Notes: a model not told the origin generated them from the sequence alone. Positions 27,203 to 35,366 are shown, numbered from the stretch's first letter. The stretch: DNA of 64,000 nt from Hymenobacter norwichensis DSM 15439 (GCF_000420705.1 NZ_ATVL01000006.1:806267-870266), one strand, 5' to 3'. Numbers and translations are program-made.

Positions 27203-27532
27203 ATGTACAGTGACCTCAATAAACAACAAGTAGCGCTACACGACTTGATGAATGATATCTCAGAAGAAGCTTGGTGCATAGGTTGGATGGACGGGTTAGA
27301 GTATGTTCTATAGCGTATCATGTTAGAAGGTCCTACACGATATGGTGTCACACTTGTTGATGAACAGCAAATTTAGCAGTTAAAGCAGCTTTCAACTCAG
27401 GCAGGGTGCTGGATAGTGTTCGATGAAATAATTGAAGAAAAGGCCGTTCCAATAATTGAATGGAATGAACTGTATCGGTTGGCTGACCTTGATAAATTTC
27501 GGTTCTATAAAGCTGAGCTGAACAACAGCTAG
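27203..27532 (+). pseudogene. Decayed small gene with two in-frame TAG codons
   Basis: A continuous protein-like frame of 109 codons starts at ATG 27203. It begins MYSDLNKQQVALHDLMND and runs on through EEAWCIGWMDGLEY. It is broken by TAG at 27311-27313 and again at 27374-27376, then continues with GCWIVFDEIIEEKAVPIIEW to a TAG at 27530-27532. Composition stays coding-like across both stops, with no frame change. The first stop follows EYVL and is one base from TGG (Trp). The stretch is visibly AT-richer than its neighbours. I do not recognise the family. Confidence 0.75.
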
Positions 27533-27554
27533 TATAACTATACTAGCTGTTGTT
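27521..27554. terminator. Hairpin at the end of the relic gene
   Basis: Perfect 16-base arms AACAACAGCTAGTATA and complement, around a two-base loop. It begins inside the last codons of the relic and includes its stop. No T-run beyond two bases, so it may be a weak terminator. Confidence 0.65.
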
Positions 27555-27570
27555 CACTGAGTGAGCTAAG

Positions 27571-27699
27571 AATTTCAACACTTGTACCTTGGTCGGCGGG
27601 AATAACGCGGGCAAAACTATGGCCGCCTTTGCACTACTATCGGGGCTGCTAGAAGTTCTTGAAGGCCGATGGAATTGCGCGACCTTTTCGCCGTTTTGA
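27571..27699 (+). pseudogene. Fragment of a P-loop ATPase (Walker A relic)
   Basis: A 42-codon frame beginning right after a TGA reads NFNTCTLVGGNNAGKT and then MAAFALLSGLLEVLEG before its stop. This is the N-terminal beta strand, Walker A loop (GGNNAGKT) and following helix of an AAA/ABC-type ATPase of the OLD or SMC-like group. No start codon, Walker B or any other ATPase part is present, so only a fragment survives. It sits directly beside another dead gene. Confidence 0.6.
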
Positions 27700-27721
27700 C
27701 AACCTGAAAAGGCAACGCATT

Positions 27722-27934
27722 ATGGCACGCTCTTACCGACACAGCCCGATTCTGGCCGTAACAAACGCCGCATCAGAGAAGCAGGACAAGCGGCAAGCGA
27801 ATAGGCTATTGCGCCGCAAAGTGAGACGAGGAAAGGTGTATTTGACCTTGCGAGAAGTCAGTAACGTCTGGGCATTCAGCAAAGACGGTAAAACATATCA
27901 GCTTTCTGCTACTGCCCGAAACATGCGAAAATAG
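27722..27934 (+). CDS. Small very basic protein, unknown
   Basis: A 70-residue protein, rich in Arg and Lys, starting MARSYRHSPILAVTNAASEK and followed by a basic helix (NRLLRRKVRRGKVY) and a short C-terminal beta-like stretch. Small basic proteins of this general type occur in many Bacteroidota as uncharacterised genes, often in variable regions. The ATG at 27722 is preferred over 27659, which would run through the ATPase relic. A nucleic-acid-binding role is only a guess from charge. Confidence 0.5.
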   Translation: MARSYRHSPILAVTNAASEKQDKRQANRLLRRKVRRGKVYLTLREVSNVWAFSKDGKTYQLSATARNMRK

Positions 27935-28078
27935 TGATTGACCACTTGGCCCTTCATTACTACCTAGTACAACGGGCCGTTGTACTCGCAGGGCGGCCGC
28001 CTCCGGTCGAAAAGAGGCCAGATGTGACTATTTTCAAGCCCTTCTGGCCGAGAAACACAGCGCCTAATTCCTCTTTTC

Positions 28079-28651
28079 ATGGATACCGACTACCTCATCA
28101 GTGCCCGCAAGCAGTTCGAATACTACAAGCTGCTCGGCGACCAGACATTTGCCCAGCTGCCCGACGAGGCACTGTTCTGGCAGCCCAATCCTGAAAGCAA
28201 CAGCGTAGCCACCATCGTAAAGCATTTGTGGGGCAATATGCTTTCCCGCTGGACTGATTTTCTAACCACCGACGGTGAGAAGCCCTGGCGGCAGCGCGAA
28301 GCCGAGTTCGACAACGACTTGGGTACGCGGGCTGAGGTACTGGCGCGGTGGGAAGCGGGGTGGAGCTGCCTGCTCGCGGCTCTCGACTCGCTCACGCCCG
28401 ACAACTGGCAGCAGCCGGTGTACATCCGTAACCAAGGCCATACGGTAACGGAAGCCATCAACCGGCAGCTGGCGCACTACCCGTACCACGTGGGGCAAAT
28501 CGTGTTTATCGGGAAGCTGGTGCGGGCGGGGCAGTGGCATTCCCTCTCGATTCCGCGCGGTACGTCGGCTGTCTACAATGCCGAGAAGTTTGCGCAGGAG
28601 CCGCACCGGGCGCATTTCACCGACGAGTATCTGGGCCGCAGTTCCACATGA
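28079..28651 (+). CDS. DinB-superfamily protein (DUF1572-like)
   Basis: Four-helix-bundle protein of 190 residues. It has the spaced His of the DinB/DUF1572 metal site: one in ATIVKHLWGN and two in LAHYPYHVGQIVF. DinB-like proteins are often thiol-dependent transferases or of unknown role. The C-terminal 40 residues (SLSIPRGTSAVYN) match DUF1572 layout. It stands alone on the plus strand after a short gap with a 9-bp-arm palindrome at 27967-27985. Confidence 0.85.
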   Translation: MDTDYLISARKQFEYYKLLGDQTFAQLPDEALFWQPNPESNSVATIVKHLWGNMLSRWTDFLTTDGEKPWRQREAEFDNDLGTRAEVLARWEAGWSCLLAALDSLTPDNWQQPVYIRNQGHTVTEAINRQLAHYPYHVGQIVFIGKLVRAGQWHSLSIPRGTSAVYNAEKFAQEPHRAHFTDEYLGRSST

Positions 28652-28695
28652 GCCAGTAGCAGGCAGGTAGGCAACGCACGACACTGCCCGCCGCT

Positions 28696-28703
28696 TACCT
28701 TTG
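28696..28703 (+). promoter_or_regulatory. Putative -7 element TACCTTTG
   Basis: TACCTTTG lies 25 bp before the GTG at 28729. It is an exact TAnnTTTG match; no proper -33 TTG seen. Confidence 0.4.
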
Positions 28704-28728
28704 CCGCTCAACCCATAGGCTCCCAACC

Positions 28729-29196
28729 GTGAACGAACCGACTACCGCCGCCTTCGACAAGGCCCGAACTGGCTTGTGGACCAGCTTGCAGAAGCATTTG
28801 CTGACTGTGTACGCCGCCGAGAAAAGTTTTCTGACGGCCACTGCCTTTGCAGAAGCTTTTCCGTTTGCGCTGCACACTGCCACCGAGGAGCAGCAGACCG
28901 ACTACCTCGCCGGCCGCAACGCCCTGCGCGACCTCTACACCGATGAAACTGCGCAGCTTGATACGCTGGTAAAAGCTATCCGGACCAAAGGCTACTCCGA
29001 AGACCAGAAGAAACAGCTATATCTGCTCATCCTGGGCTACATGGACATTGCTGCCTCGGTGTTTGAACTGCTGCATACCCATGTGCCCACTAAGCAGCCC
29101 GAGGATGAGGCACTGACAGAGGCTACCACGCGGTTCGAGCGAGTTAAGAAATTCGCTCGGCTCAACGTGAAAGGTATTATGGGCTTATTGTCGTAG
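28729..29196 (+). CDS. Helical protein of unknown function
   Basis: A 155-residue all-helical soluble protein with GTG start. It has no signal peptide, and the weakly hydrophobic helix YLLILGYMDIAASVFELL is too polar for a sure membrane segment. No family recognised. A TACCTTTG element 25 bp upstream supports this start. It ends 23 bp before the acetyltransferase gene on the same strand, so both may be cotranscribed. Confidence 0.55.
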   Translation: MNEPTTAAFDKARTGLWTSLQKHLLTVYAAEKSFLTATAFAEAFPFALHTATEEQQTDYLAGRNALRDLYTDETAQLDTLVKAIRTKGYSEDQKKQLYLLILGYMDIAASVFELLHTHVPTKQPEDEALTEATTRFERVKKFARLNVKGIMGLLS

Positions 29197-29219
29197 TATT
29201 TTCATCAAGCCCATTACTG

Positions 29220-29672
29220 ATGCTTAGCCTTATCCGCACCACTTCCGAGAACCCCGGTTTCCGCGCCCTGATAACCCTGCTTGACCAGGACTTGGCCATC
29301 CGTGACGGAGCCGACCACGGTTTCTACGCCCAGTTCAACAAGATCGACAAGATCAACCATGCGGTGGTAGCCTACCAAGGCGACGAGCCTGTGGGCTGCG
29401 GGGCCTACAAGGAGTTTACCCCGGAGGCAGTGGAAATCAAGCGAATGTTCGTGCTGCCTACGCATCGGGGTCAGGGCGTGGCGGGAGCAGTGCTGGCCGA
29501 GCTGGAACGGTGGGCGCGAGAGTTGAACTACACCGCTTGCGTGCTGGAAACCGGCAAAAAGCAGCCCGAAGCAATCCGGCTCTATGAGAAAAGCGGTTAC
29601 TCGCTCACACCCAATTACGGGCAGTATGTGGGCATTGAAAACAGCGTGTGCATGCGGAAAAGCGTCAACTGA
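29220..29672 (+). CDS. GNAT-family N-acetyltransferase
   Basis: Transfers an acetyl group from acetyl-CoA to an unidentified amine. It has 150 residues. Motif A, with the pyrophosphate-binding loop, is in HRGQGVAGAVLAELE. The following beta strand and helix are in CVLETGKKQPEAIRLYEKSGY, typical of the family C-terminus. The N-terminal half has the expected substrate-side helices. Substrate cannot be inferred from neighbours. Confidence 0.88.
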   Translation: MLSLIRTTSENPGFRALITLLDQDLAIRDGADHGFYAQFNKIDKINHAVVAYQGDEPVGCGAYKEFTPEAVEIKRMFVLPTHRGQGVAGAVLAELERWARELNYTACVLETGKKQPEAIRLYEKSGYSLTPNYGQYVGIENSVCMRKSVN

Positions 29673-29819
29673 GCTGCCTCTTGAAATCCGTTTGACAATC
29701 TGAGGCCGCCGCGCGAATAGCGGCGTATTCTGCGGGAAACTCGTTGCGCCAAGCCGGAAATCAGTCGCCTCTAACCCCTCAAATCCCGTATAGCCCCTTG
29801 GACTTACTAACCAAGGGAT

Positions 29820-31547
29820 ATGACGAAGACGGTAGCGGAAATCATAGTAGATACCATCATGGCAGCCGGCGTGACGCGCGTGTACGGCGTGGTTGGCGAC
29901 TCGCTCAATGGCATCACCGACGTAATTCGGGCGCGGGAAGGCATCGAATGGATTCATGTGCGCAACGAAGAGGCCGGCGCATTTGCTGCTGGCGCTGAGG
30001 CGCACCTCACCAACTCCTTAGCTGTGTGTGCCGGTTCGTGCGGACCCGGTAACACCCACCTTTTCAATGGACTCTACGACTGCCACCGCAGCCGCGTGCC
30101 GGTACTGGCCTTGGCCGCCCAGATTCCCAGCATCGAAATCGGGACCGGTTACTTTCAGGAAACCCACCCCGAAACCACGTTCAAAGAATGTAGCGTCTAC
30201 TGCGAGCTACTCTCGCAGCCTAGCCAAGCAGTACGCATGACCGAAGCGGCCATCCAAACGGCCCTGAGCCAGCGCGGCGTGGCCGTGCTGGTAGTGCCCG
30301 GCGACGTAACCCACCTCGACGTACCTGACGTACCTGCTCCGCGCCTGCCCATTCTGCGTAGCAAGCCCACCCTGGTACCCGCTGCTGCCGACCTGCGAGC
30401 TGCTGCCGATCTGCTGAACACCTGCGAGAAAATAACCATCATGGCCGGGGCGGGCTGCGCGGAAGCTCACGCCGAGCTATTACAAGTAGCCGAGGCTCTG
30501 GGCGCGCCCATTGTGCACGCCCTGCGCGGCAAAGAATACGTGGAGCCCAACAACCCCTACGACGTAGGCATGAGTGGCCTGCTGGGTTTCACCTCCGGCT
30601 ACCACGCCCTCATGGATGCCGACTCCGTGTTGCTGCTGGGCACCGACTTCCCGTATACCCAGTTTCTGCCCCAGGACGCCCGCAACGTGCAGGTGGATGT
30701 GCGCGGTGGGCATATTGGCCGCCGTGTGCGGGTGGAAGTAGGATTGGCCGGCGACGTAGCAGCCACTATCCGAGCACTGCTGCCGCTACTCAACCACAAG
30801 CAGGACCGCACTCATCTAGAGAAGGCTCTCGATAACTATCAGGAAGCTCGCAAGGACCTGGATGAGTTGGCCATCGGGGAGCCTGGCGACACCAGCATGC
30901 ACCCGCAGTACGTGACACGCCTGCTCAACGAGCAAGCCGCCGAAGACGCCATTTTCACTTGCGACGTAGGTACGCCTACCATCTGGGCCGCGCGTTACGT
31001 GCGCTTCAACGGGCAACGGCGGCTGATTGGCTCCTTCAACCACGGCAGCATGGCCAACGCCATGCCACAGGCCATTGGGGCCCAACTTACGCACCCCGGC
31101 CGCCAAGTAATTGCCATGGCCGGCGACGGTGGCCTGGCTATGCTGCTGGGTGAGCTATTAACTATCCGCCAGTTGAAGTTGCCCGTCAAAATTGTGGTCT
31201 ACAACAACGCCAGCTTAGGCTTTGTGGAATTGGAGATGAAAGCTAACGGCATTCTGGAATACGGCACCGCCCTCGATAACCCCAACTTCGCGGCACTGGC
31301 CGAGGCAGCTGGCCTGCACGGCATCCGCGTAACCGACCCCGCTGAAATGCCCGCCGCCATAGCCGAAATGCTGACCCATCCTGGCCCCGTACTGCTCGAC
31401 GCCGTAGTGAAGCGAACCGAGCTTTCCATGCCACCCACCATCGATGCCAGCCAGGTGAAAGGCTTCAGTATCTACGCCCTCAAAGCCCTGATGAGTGGCC
31501 GTGGCGGCGAGCTGATAGACATGGCTAAAACCAACCTGTTTCGGTAG
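29820..31547 (+). CDS. poxB: Pyruvate dehydrogenase (quinone), pyruvate oxidase type
   Basis: Thiamine-diphosphate and FAD enzyme that decarboxylates pyruvate to acetate and CO2 and passes electrons to quinone at the membrane. The N-terminal PYR domain has GVVGDSLNGITD and the catalytic Glu50 (RNEEAGAF). A central FAD-type domain follows, then the PP domain with GDGGLAMLLGELLTI for Mg-ThDP. The ending GRGGELIDMAKTNLFR closely resembles the C-terminus of E. coli PoxB, including the membrane-binding segment. 575 residues, full length. It is followed by a hairpin at 31553. Confidence 0.93.
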   Translation: MTKTVAEIIVDTIMAAGVTRVYGVVGDSLNGITDVIRAREGIEWIHVRNEEAGAFAAGAEAHLTNSLAVCAGSCGPGNTHLFNGLYDCHRSRVPVLALAAQIPSIEIGTGYFQETHPETTFKECSVYCELLSQPSQAVRMTEAAIQTALSQRGVAVLVVPGDVTHLDVPDVPAPRLPILRSKPTLVPAAADLRAAADLLNTCEKITIMAGAGCAEAHAELLQVAEALGAPIVHALRGKEYVEPNNPYDVGMSGLLGFTSGYHALMDADSVLLLGTDFPYTQFLPQDARNVQVDVRGGHIGRRVRVEVGLAGDVAATIRALLPLLNHKQDRTHLEKALDNYQEARKDLDELAIGEPGDTSMHPQYVTRLLNEQAAEDAIFTCDVGTPTIWAARYVRFNGQRRLIGSFNHGSMANAMPQAIGAQLTHPGRQVIAMAGDGGLAMLLGELLTIRQLKLPVKIVVYNNASLGFVELEMKANGILEYGTALDNPNFAALAEAAGLHGIRVTDPAEMPAAIAEMLTHPGPVLLDAVVKRTELSMPPTIDASQVKGFSIYALKALMSGRGGELIDMAKTNLFR

Positions 31548-31552
31548 GGCCA

Positions 31553-31607
31553 CAGGAATGTAGAAGGCAACGTGACACTGATTTGCGCGCTACCTTCTGC
31601 ATTCCTG
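31553..31607 (+). terminator. Probable hairpin terminator after poxB
   Basis: Arms CAGGAATGTAGAAGG (31553-31567) and its complement with one mismatch (31593-31607), around a 25-base loop. It lies 5 bp after the stop codon. No marked T-run. Confidence 0.5.
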
Positions 31608-31734
31608 CCTTAAATTGAACATTCCACCCTGCTTGCTGGGTTGATCCTAAACGGCTGGCGCTGATTAGGCCCGGCTGGCTACCTTTATCTGTTCCGCAGG
31701 CCGCCTCACGCCGTCTGGCCCCGCTTACCCGTAC

Positions 31735-32613
31735 ATGACCAACAAAGAAATAAAAGCCCTTATCTCCCTGCTCGACGACCCCGAAGTTGCCCCGCAGATT
31801 CAGGAGAAAATTCAAACCCTTGGGGAGAGTCTGATTCCGTTTCTGGAAGAATCATGGGAAGAGACCCTGGACTCGCAGCAGCAGCAGCGCCTCGAAAACC
31901 TAATTCACAATCTCCAGTTTGAGGGCCTGCAACAGCGCCTGCGCGTGTGGCGCGACTCGGGCTCCGACAACCTGATGGAGGGCATGTGGCTGCTGAATTC
32001 TTATCAGTACCCTGATGCCGATTTGCAGGTGCTTACTCGTGCCATCGAGCAGTTGCGCTTTGAAGTCTGGACCTTACTCAAGCCCGAAATGCATCCTGCC
32101 GACCAAGTGCAGGCACTAAACTACGTGCTGTTTAAAACCCACAAATTCGCGGCCAACACCCAGAACTTTCACTCGCCGGCTAACTCGATGTTGCAGCGGG
32201 TACTGGAAACCCGCCGGGGCAATCCGCTCACGCTGTGCGTGATTTACTTGCTGGTGGCGCAACGCCTGAACCTACCCATCTACGGTGTGAATCTGCCCAA
32301 CCTGTTCGTGCTTACCTACCGCCTCGACGACCTGGATGTGGAGCCGTTCTATATCAACTGCTACAACCGCGGCCTAGTCTTGTCGCGCACCGATATCGAA
32401 CACTACATTGGGCAGCTCAACCTCACGCCCAACGATATTTTCTACGAGCCCTGCACCCACGTAGATATTGTACGCCGCGCCCTACGCAACTTGCAGCTAA
32501 GCTTTGAGAAGCTCCAGGAGCCCGGCAAAGCCGCTGAGGTGAACAAGCTACTTGCCATCCTCACCGACGAACCAGCCGCTTCCGAAACCGCGGAACCCGA
32601 GGAGGAAGATTAA
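31735..32613 (+). CDS. SirB1/transglutaminase-like core-2 family protein
   Basis: A 292-residue soluble protein. An N-terminal helical part of about 110 residues is followed by the transglutaminase-like core: RRGNPLTLCVIYLLVAQRL and LPIYGVNLPNLFVLTYR, as in SirB1 proteins that often carry TPR-like C-termini. The core Cys of classical transglutaminases corresponds to the Cys in LTLCVIY. Function in this family is not settled. A TACCTTTA element at 31680 may be its -7 region. A clear terminator follows at 32672. Confidence 0.82.
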   Translation: MTNKEIKALISLLDDPEVAPQIQEKIQTLGESLIPFLEESWEETLDSQQQQRLENLIHNLQFEGLQQRLRVWRDSGSDNLMEGMWLLNSYQYPDADLQVLTRAIEQLRFEVWTLLKPEMHPADQVQALNYVLFKTHKFAANTQNFHSPANSMLQRVLETRRGNPLTLCVIYLLVAQRLNLPIYGVNLPNLFVLTYRLDDLDVEPFYINCYNRGLVLSRTDIEHYIGQLNLTPNDIFYEPCTHVDIVRRALRNLQLSFEKLQEPGKAAEVNKLLAILTDEPAASETAEPEEED

Positions 32614-32671
32614 AAAACTCCAGCAATGCCGAGACGTGAAGTGTCGCATTTCTGCATCAACCAGAGAATTT

Positions 32672-32724
32672 ATACAAGCAAAAAGCCCTTGCCGTTTGAT
32701 TACGGTAAGGGCTTTTTCTTGTAT
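32672..32724 (+). terminator. Intrinsic terminator after the SirB1-like gene
   Basis: Stem of about 22 bp (ATACAAGCAAAAAGCCCTTG paired with the complement after an eight-base loop) with one bulge and one G-T pair, and T5 after the GC core. It lies 58 bp after the stop. Confidence 0.85.
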
Positions 32725-32781
32725 GAAAATTACTACGCGGCTTGGGGCAATCCTTCGTTTCGGCTCGTGCTGATTTAAGGG

Positions 32782-33393
32782 TTAGTTGCGCTTGATGAGG
32801 CAGCCCGCGGCGCGCTTATCGGGTACGCCGGCGGCGCGGCCGGCCAGTAGGTTGTCGAGGGTTTGCTGGAGATAGTGCTCCTTGGCGAAGCCTTCCACCT
32901 GCGGGTTATCATCAATGGCACCCTTGTAGCGCACCGCAAACCCGCTGCCGACGGGCTGGAGTACCACAACTTCAGGAGTTTTGGTGGCTCCTAACAGGGT
33001 ACTTACTTTCTGGCCTTCGTCGCTAAGCATAGGCAAATCGGCGCCGCTGGTGGTTTTAATTTTTAGCTTTTCGGCGTCGGTACCCCCGGCACTGGCTTCT
33101 AGGTTAATGGGTGCTTCGATGAATAGAAACTGCACGCCGCGCCCGCCATACGTTGCGCTCAATGCCGCCAGCCGGCCCTGATACAGCCGCGTGAAGGCAC
33201 AGTTAGGGTTCACGAATACCACCACCACAGCCTTGTTTTCTGCATAGCTGCTGAGCGCCACTTCGGCGTTGGCGCTGTTTTTTAGGCTGAAATTGTCAAC
33301 CGTACGGCTGCCCTGGGCACGGGCCATACCCACAGCCACCGTGCAAAAAAGCAAAGCTGCAGCCGCTACAATAGAAATTCGACGAAGAGACAT
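32782..33393 (-). CDS. Secreted peroxiredoxin-like protein (PRX_like1 type)
   Basis: Periplasmic thioredoxin-fold protein of 203 residues with a signal peptide (about 1-26). The active site NPNCAFTR has a single Cys65 in place of CxxC. KTPEVVVLQPV with cis-Pro, YKGAIDDNPQ and the C-terminal AAGCLIK (Cys198) match the PRX_like1 group, in which the tail Cys may resolve the active-site Cys. A peroxide or disulfide role is inferred. It follows the phosphopantetheinyl transferase gene, and the gap is an inverted repeat. Confidence 0.85.
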   Translation of the reverse strand: MSLRRISIVAAAALLFCTVAVGMARAQGSRTVDNFSLKNSANAEVALSSYAENKAVVVVFVNPNCAFTRLYQGRLAALSATYGGRGVQFLFIEAPINLEASAGGTDAEKLKIKTTSGADLPMLSDEGQKVSTLLGATKTPEVVVLQPVGSGFAVRYKGAIDDNPQVEGFAKEHYLQQTLDNLLAGRAAGVPDKRAAGCLIKRN

Positions 33394-33399
33394 GAGGAA

Positions 33400-33509
33400 A
33401 GTGAAATGGTGAGATAATGAAGTGGTGAGTCTAAATAATGGAGCAGAGAGTTTGGCTGATTGGGTAACCTGCCGTCAAACTCACTATTTCACTATCTCGC
33501 CATTTCACT
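33400..33509. repeat. Gap-filling imperfect inverted repeat (GTGA words)
   Basis: Arms 33400-33430 (AGTGAAATGGTGAGATAATG onward) and 33479-33509 are complementary over 31 bases with about four mismatches, mostly allowing G-U pairs. The right arm encodes the last codons and the stop of the phosphopantetheinyl transferase gene; the left arm ends 6 bp before the peroxiredoxin start. Confidence 0.8.
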
Positions 33510-34148
33510 GAGGCAGTAAGTTAGTACGTAATCGGGAGTGAGGCGCTGATAGTGGACTTGGTGTTGGCTGCGGGAGTTTTCGAGGAGCAGGTGTCCCGTC
33601 AGTACACCGGCCTCCCGCAGCCCAAACGGGTCGAGTAGAATTTGCTCTTTGAACACCAGGCCCCGGCGACTATGCAGTTTGTAGAGCGTCTCTTTGGCAC
33701 TCCAATAGAGACTGTACTTCACTGCGTCGTCGCCGGCGTCGGCCCGTTCGGTTTCCGATAGAACCCGCGGTGCCAACTTTTGCGCTTTGTCCCGTACCAG
33801 TTCAACATCTGTGCCAACTCGCCCGTGCGTGGCCACCACTCCCGCCACCCAACTGCCGGAGTGCGACAGAGAAACCGCGAAATCAGGCAGCTGCACGAAG
33901 AATGGCCGGCCGTTGGGGTCGTTGGAAAGTAGGGCAGGAGCGGGCGTGAACTCGCGTAGCAGTTCATGCACCAGCACCCGGCCCGCCAGCCATTGCGTGC
34001 TCCGGGCTTCGTGGCGGCCGGTGGGCAGTACGGCCGTGTAGTGCGCCGGAATGGGCAGGCAGGCAAGCAACTCTTCCGGGGTTTCAGTCAGTTGCCACAA
34101 GCCAAGTACGGCGTGTTCGGAGAGGGGAGTAAGGGAATGCAAGGGCAT
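33492..34148 (-). CDS. 4'-phosphopantetheinyl transferase
   Basis: Activates acyl or peptidyl carrier proteins by moving phosphopantetheine from CoA to a Ser. Sfp-type, 218 residues. The magnesium-binding motifs are VGTDVELV and YWSAKETLYKLH; an upstream GRPFFVQLPDFAVSLSHSG carries the usual His. The final residues CLSEMAR and the stop are formed by the arm of an inverted repeat, so the natural C-terminus may have been changed by that element. Confidence 0.92.
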   Translation of the reverse strand: MPLHSLTPLSEHAVLGLWQLTETPEELLACLPIPAHYTAVLPTGRHEARSTQWLAGRVLVHELLREFTPAPALLSNDPNGRPFFVQLPDFAVSLSHSGSWVAGVVATHGRVGTDVELVRDKAQKLAPRVLSETERADAGDDAVKYSLYWSAKETLYKLHSRRGLVFKEQILLDPFGLREAGVLTGHLLLENSRSQHQVHYQRLTPDYVLTYCLSEMAR

Positions 34149-34270
34149 AGCGGTAAAGGTAAGGCAGTAGCATGAAGCCGTTGGGTTGCGTTTGGTTTCC
34201 TACTCTTCAGGCTGACTGCCAACACGAGTATTCACCAGCGGCTGTTCGCGCTGCTTCCAAGTCAGTGCCC

Positions 34271-34278
34271 TACCTTCG
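34271..34278 (+). promoter_or_regulatory. TACCTTCG -7 element next to a start codon
   Basis: TACCTTCG ends only 4 bp before the ATG at 34283. If used, transcription would begin at or beside the start codon, giving a leaderless mRNA. Confidence 0.4.
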
Positions 34279-34282
34279 TGGT

Positions 34283-35209
34283 ATGGCTCTGCTGCACCGT
34301 CCCGAAGTTCAAAAACTCGCCGCCCTCACCGGGCACCACGACTGTGTGTACACGGTAGCCGGAACGCCAGGTGCCTCGCATTTCTATTCCAGCGGCGCCG
34401 ATGGGTTGGTAGCGGCGTGGCGCGCTGATGCCGCTGAGCAGGATGGTGAGTTGGTGGCGAAGGTGGAAAACTCGGTGTACGCCCTGCTTCACCTGCCAGA
34501 TCGAAATCTGCTACTGCTGGGTCATAACTTTCAGGGCATTCAAGCCATTGACTTAACGCAGAAAAAGCTGGTTTTTGCTACTGCCTTGCCGCCGGTTGCC
34601 ATTTTCGATATGGCGTATTCCGAAGCGCGGCAGCGGCTGTATGTGGCCCTGGCCGATGGCACGCTGGCTGTGCTGCGCGCAACCGATTTTCGGGTGGAAA
34701 CCCTGCTGCGGGTCTCCGATAAAAGCCTGCGTTGCCTGACGCTGCACGAGGAGCGGGGCGAACTAGCCGTAGGCAGCTCCGACTGGCTGATTCATGTGCT
34801 GGATGCTGATACGCTGGCCGTGAAGCACAGCATCAGCGGCAGTACCAATTCTGTATTCACCGCCGCTTATTCGCCCGATGGCTGCTACCTGCTCACGGCT
34901 GGCCGCGACGCGCATTTGCGGGTGTGGGACGTAGCCGCTGGCTACACGGAGCACCGCAGTATTGTGGCGCATCTGTTCACCATCAACCACCTGAAATTTT
35001 CGCCCGATGGCCAGTTGCTAGCCACATGCAGCATGGACAAAAGTATCAAGCTCTGGGATGCCGAAACGCTGGCGTTGCTGCGCGTGGTAGATAAGGCGCG
35101 ACACGCCGGGCACGGCACTTCCGTCAACAAGTTGTTTTGGCCGGCAACCCAGAATCGGCTAGTTTCGTGTAGCGACGACCGTAGTTTAGCCGTGTGGGGG
35201 CTTACGTAG
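34283..35209 (+). CDS. WD40-repeat beta-propeller protein
   Basis: Cytoplasmic protein of 308 residues made of about seven WD40 blades. The clearest are AALTGHHDCVYTV with GADGLVAAW, FTAAYSPDGCYLLTAGRDAH with LRVWDV, and LKFSPDGQLLATCSMDKS with IKLWD; the last ends SCSDDRSLAVWG. No signal peptide. The start at 34283 directly precedes the first blade, and upstream frame residues look non-coding. The stop codon TAG opens the inverted repeat that leads to the DivIVA gene. Probably a scaffold; partners unknown. Confidence 0.85.
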   Translation: MALLHRPEVQKLAALTGHHDCVYTVAGTPGASHFYSSGADGLVAAWRADAAEQDGELVAKVENSVYALLHLPDRNLLLLGHNFQGIQAIDLTQKKLVFATALPPVAIFDMAYSEARQRLYVALADGTLAVLRATDFRVETLLRVSDKSLRCLTLHEERGELAVGSSDWLIHVLDADTLAVKHSISGSTNSVFTAAYSPDGCYLLTAGRDAHLRVWDVAAGYTEHRSIVAHLFTINHLKFSPDGQLLATCSMDKSIKLWDAETLALLRVVDKARHAGHGTSVNKLFWPATQNRLVSCSDDRSLAVWGLT

Positions 35210-35363
35210 CTATTGGCTGATGGCTTTTAGCTGTTGGCTCTATGGTGCTGATAAGTAGCCCGTAAAGCGTGGACTTGTTCTACTTCTCATTGTCCAACTG
35301 CGCCTCATTTCTTTCAATTCAAAAGCTGCTGGCTAACAACTAACAGCTAGTAGCCAATAGCTA
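35207..35363. repeat. Gap-filling imperfect inverted repeat between WD40 and DivIVA genes
   Basis: Outer arms TAGCTATTGGCT (35207-35218) and AGCCAATAGCTA (35352-35363) are perfect. Inner AGCTGTTGGCT-like words pair with the CTAACAGCT part less exactly. The left arm starts at the TAG stop of the WD40 gene and the right arm ends 3 bp before the DivIVA ATG, so the element fills the gap exactly. Confidence 0.75.
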
Positions 35364-35366
35364 AAA

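Noticed and set aside
27203..27532. TAG readthrough or recoding (e.g. an amino acid at TAG) in the relic gene
   Set aside because: TAG is used as a normal stop in many genes here (PBP1A, the WD40 gene, poxB), no recoding signal is seen, and decay explains it better.
27184..27721. Insertion sequence or integron in the AT-rich patch
   Set aside because: No transposase or integrase fragment, no terminal inverted repeats and no target duplication could be found; only gene relics.
29214..30005. 263-codon minus-strand frame across the GNAT and poxB starts
   Set aside because: It spans two well-supported genes on the other strand and shows no family features.
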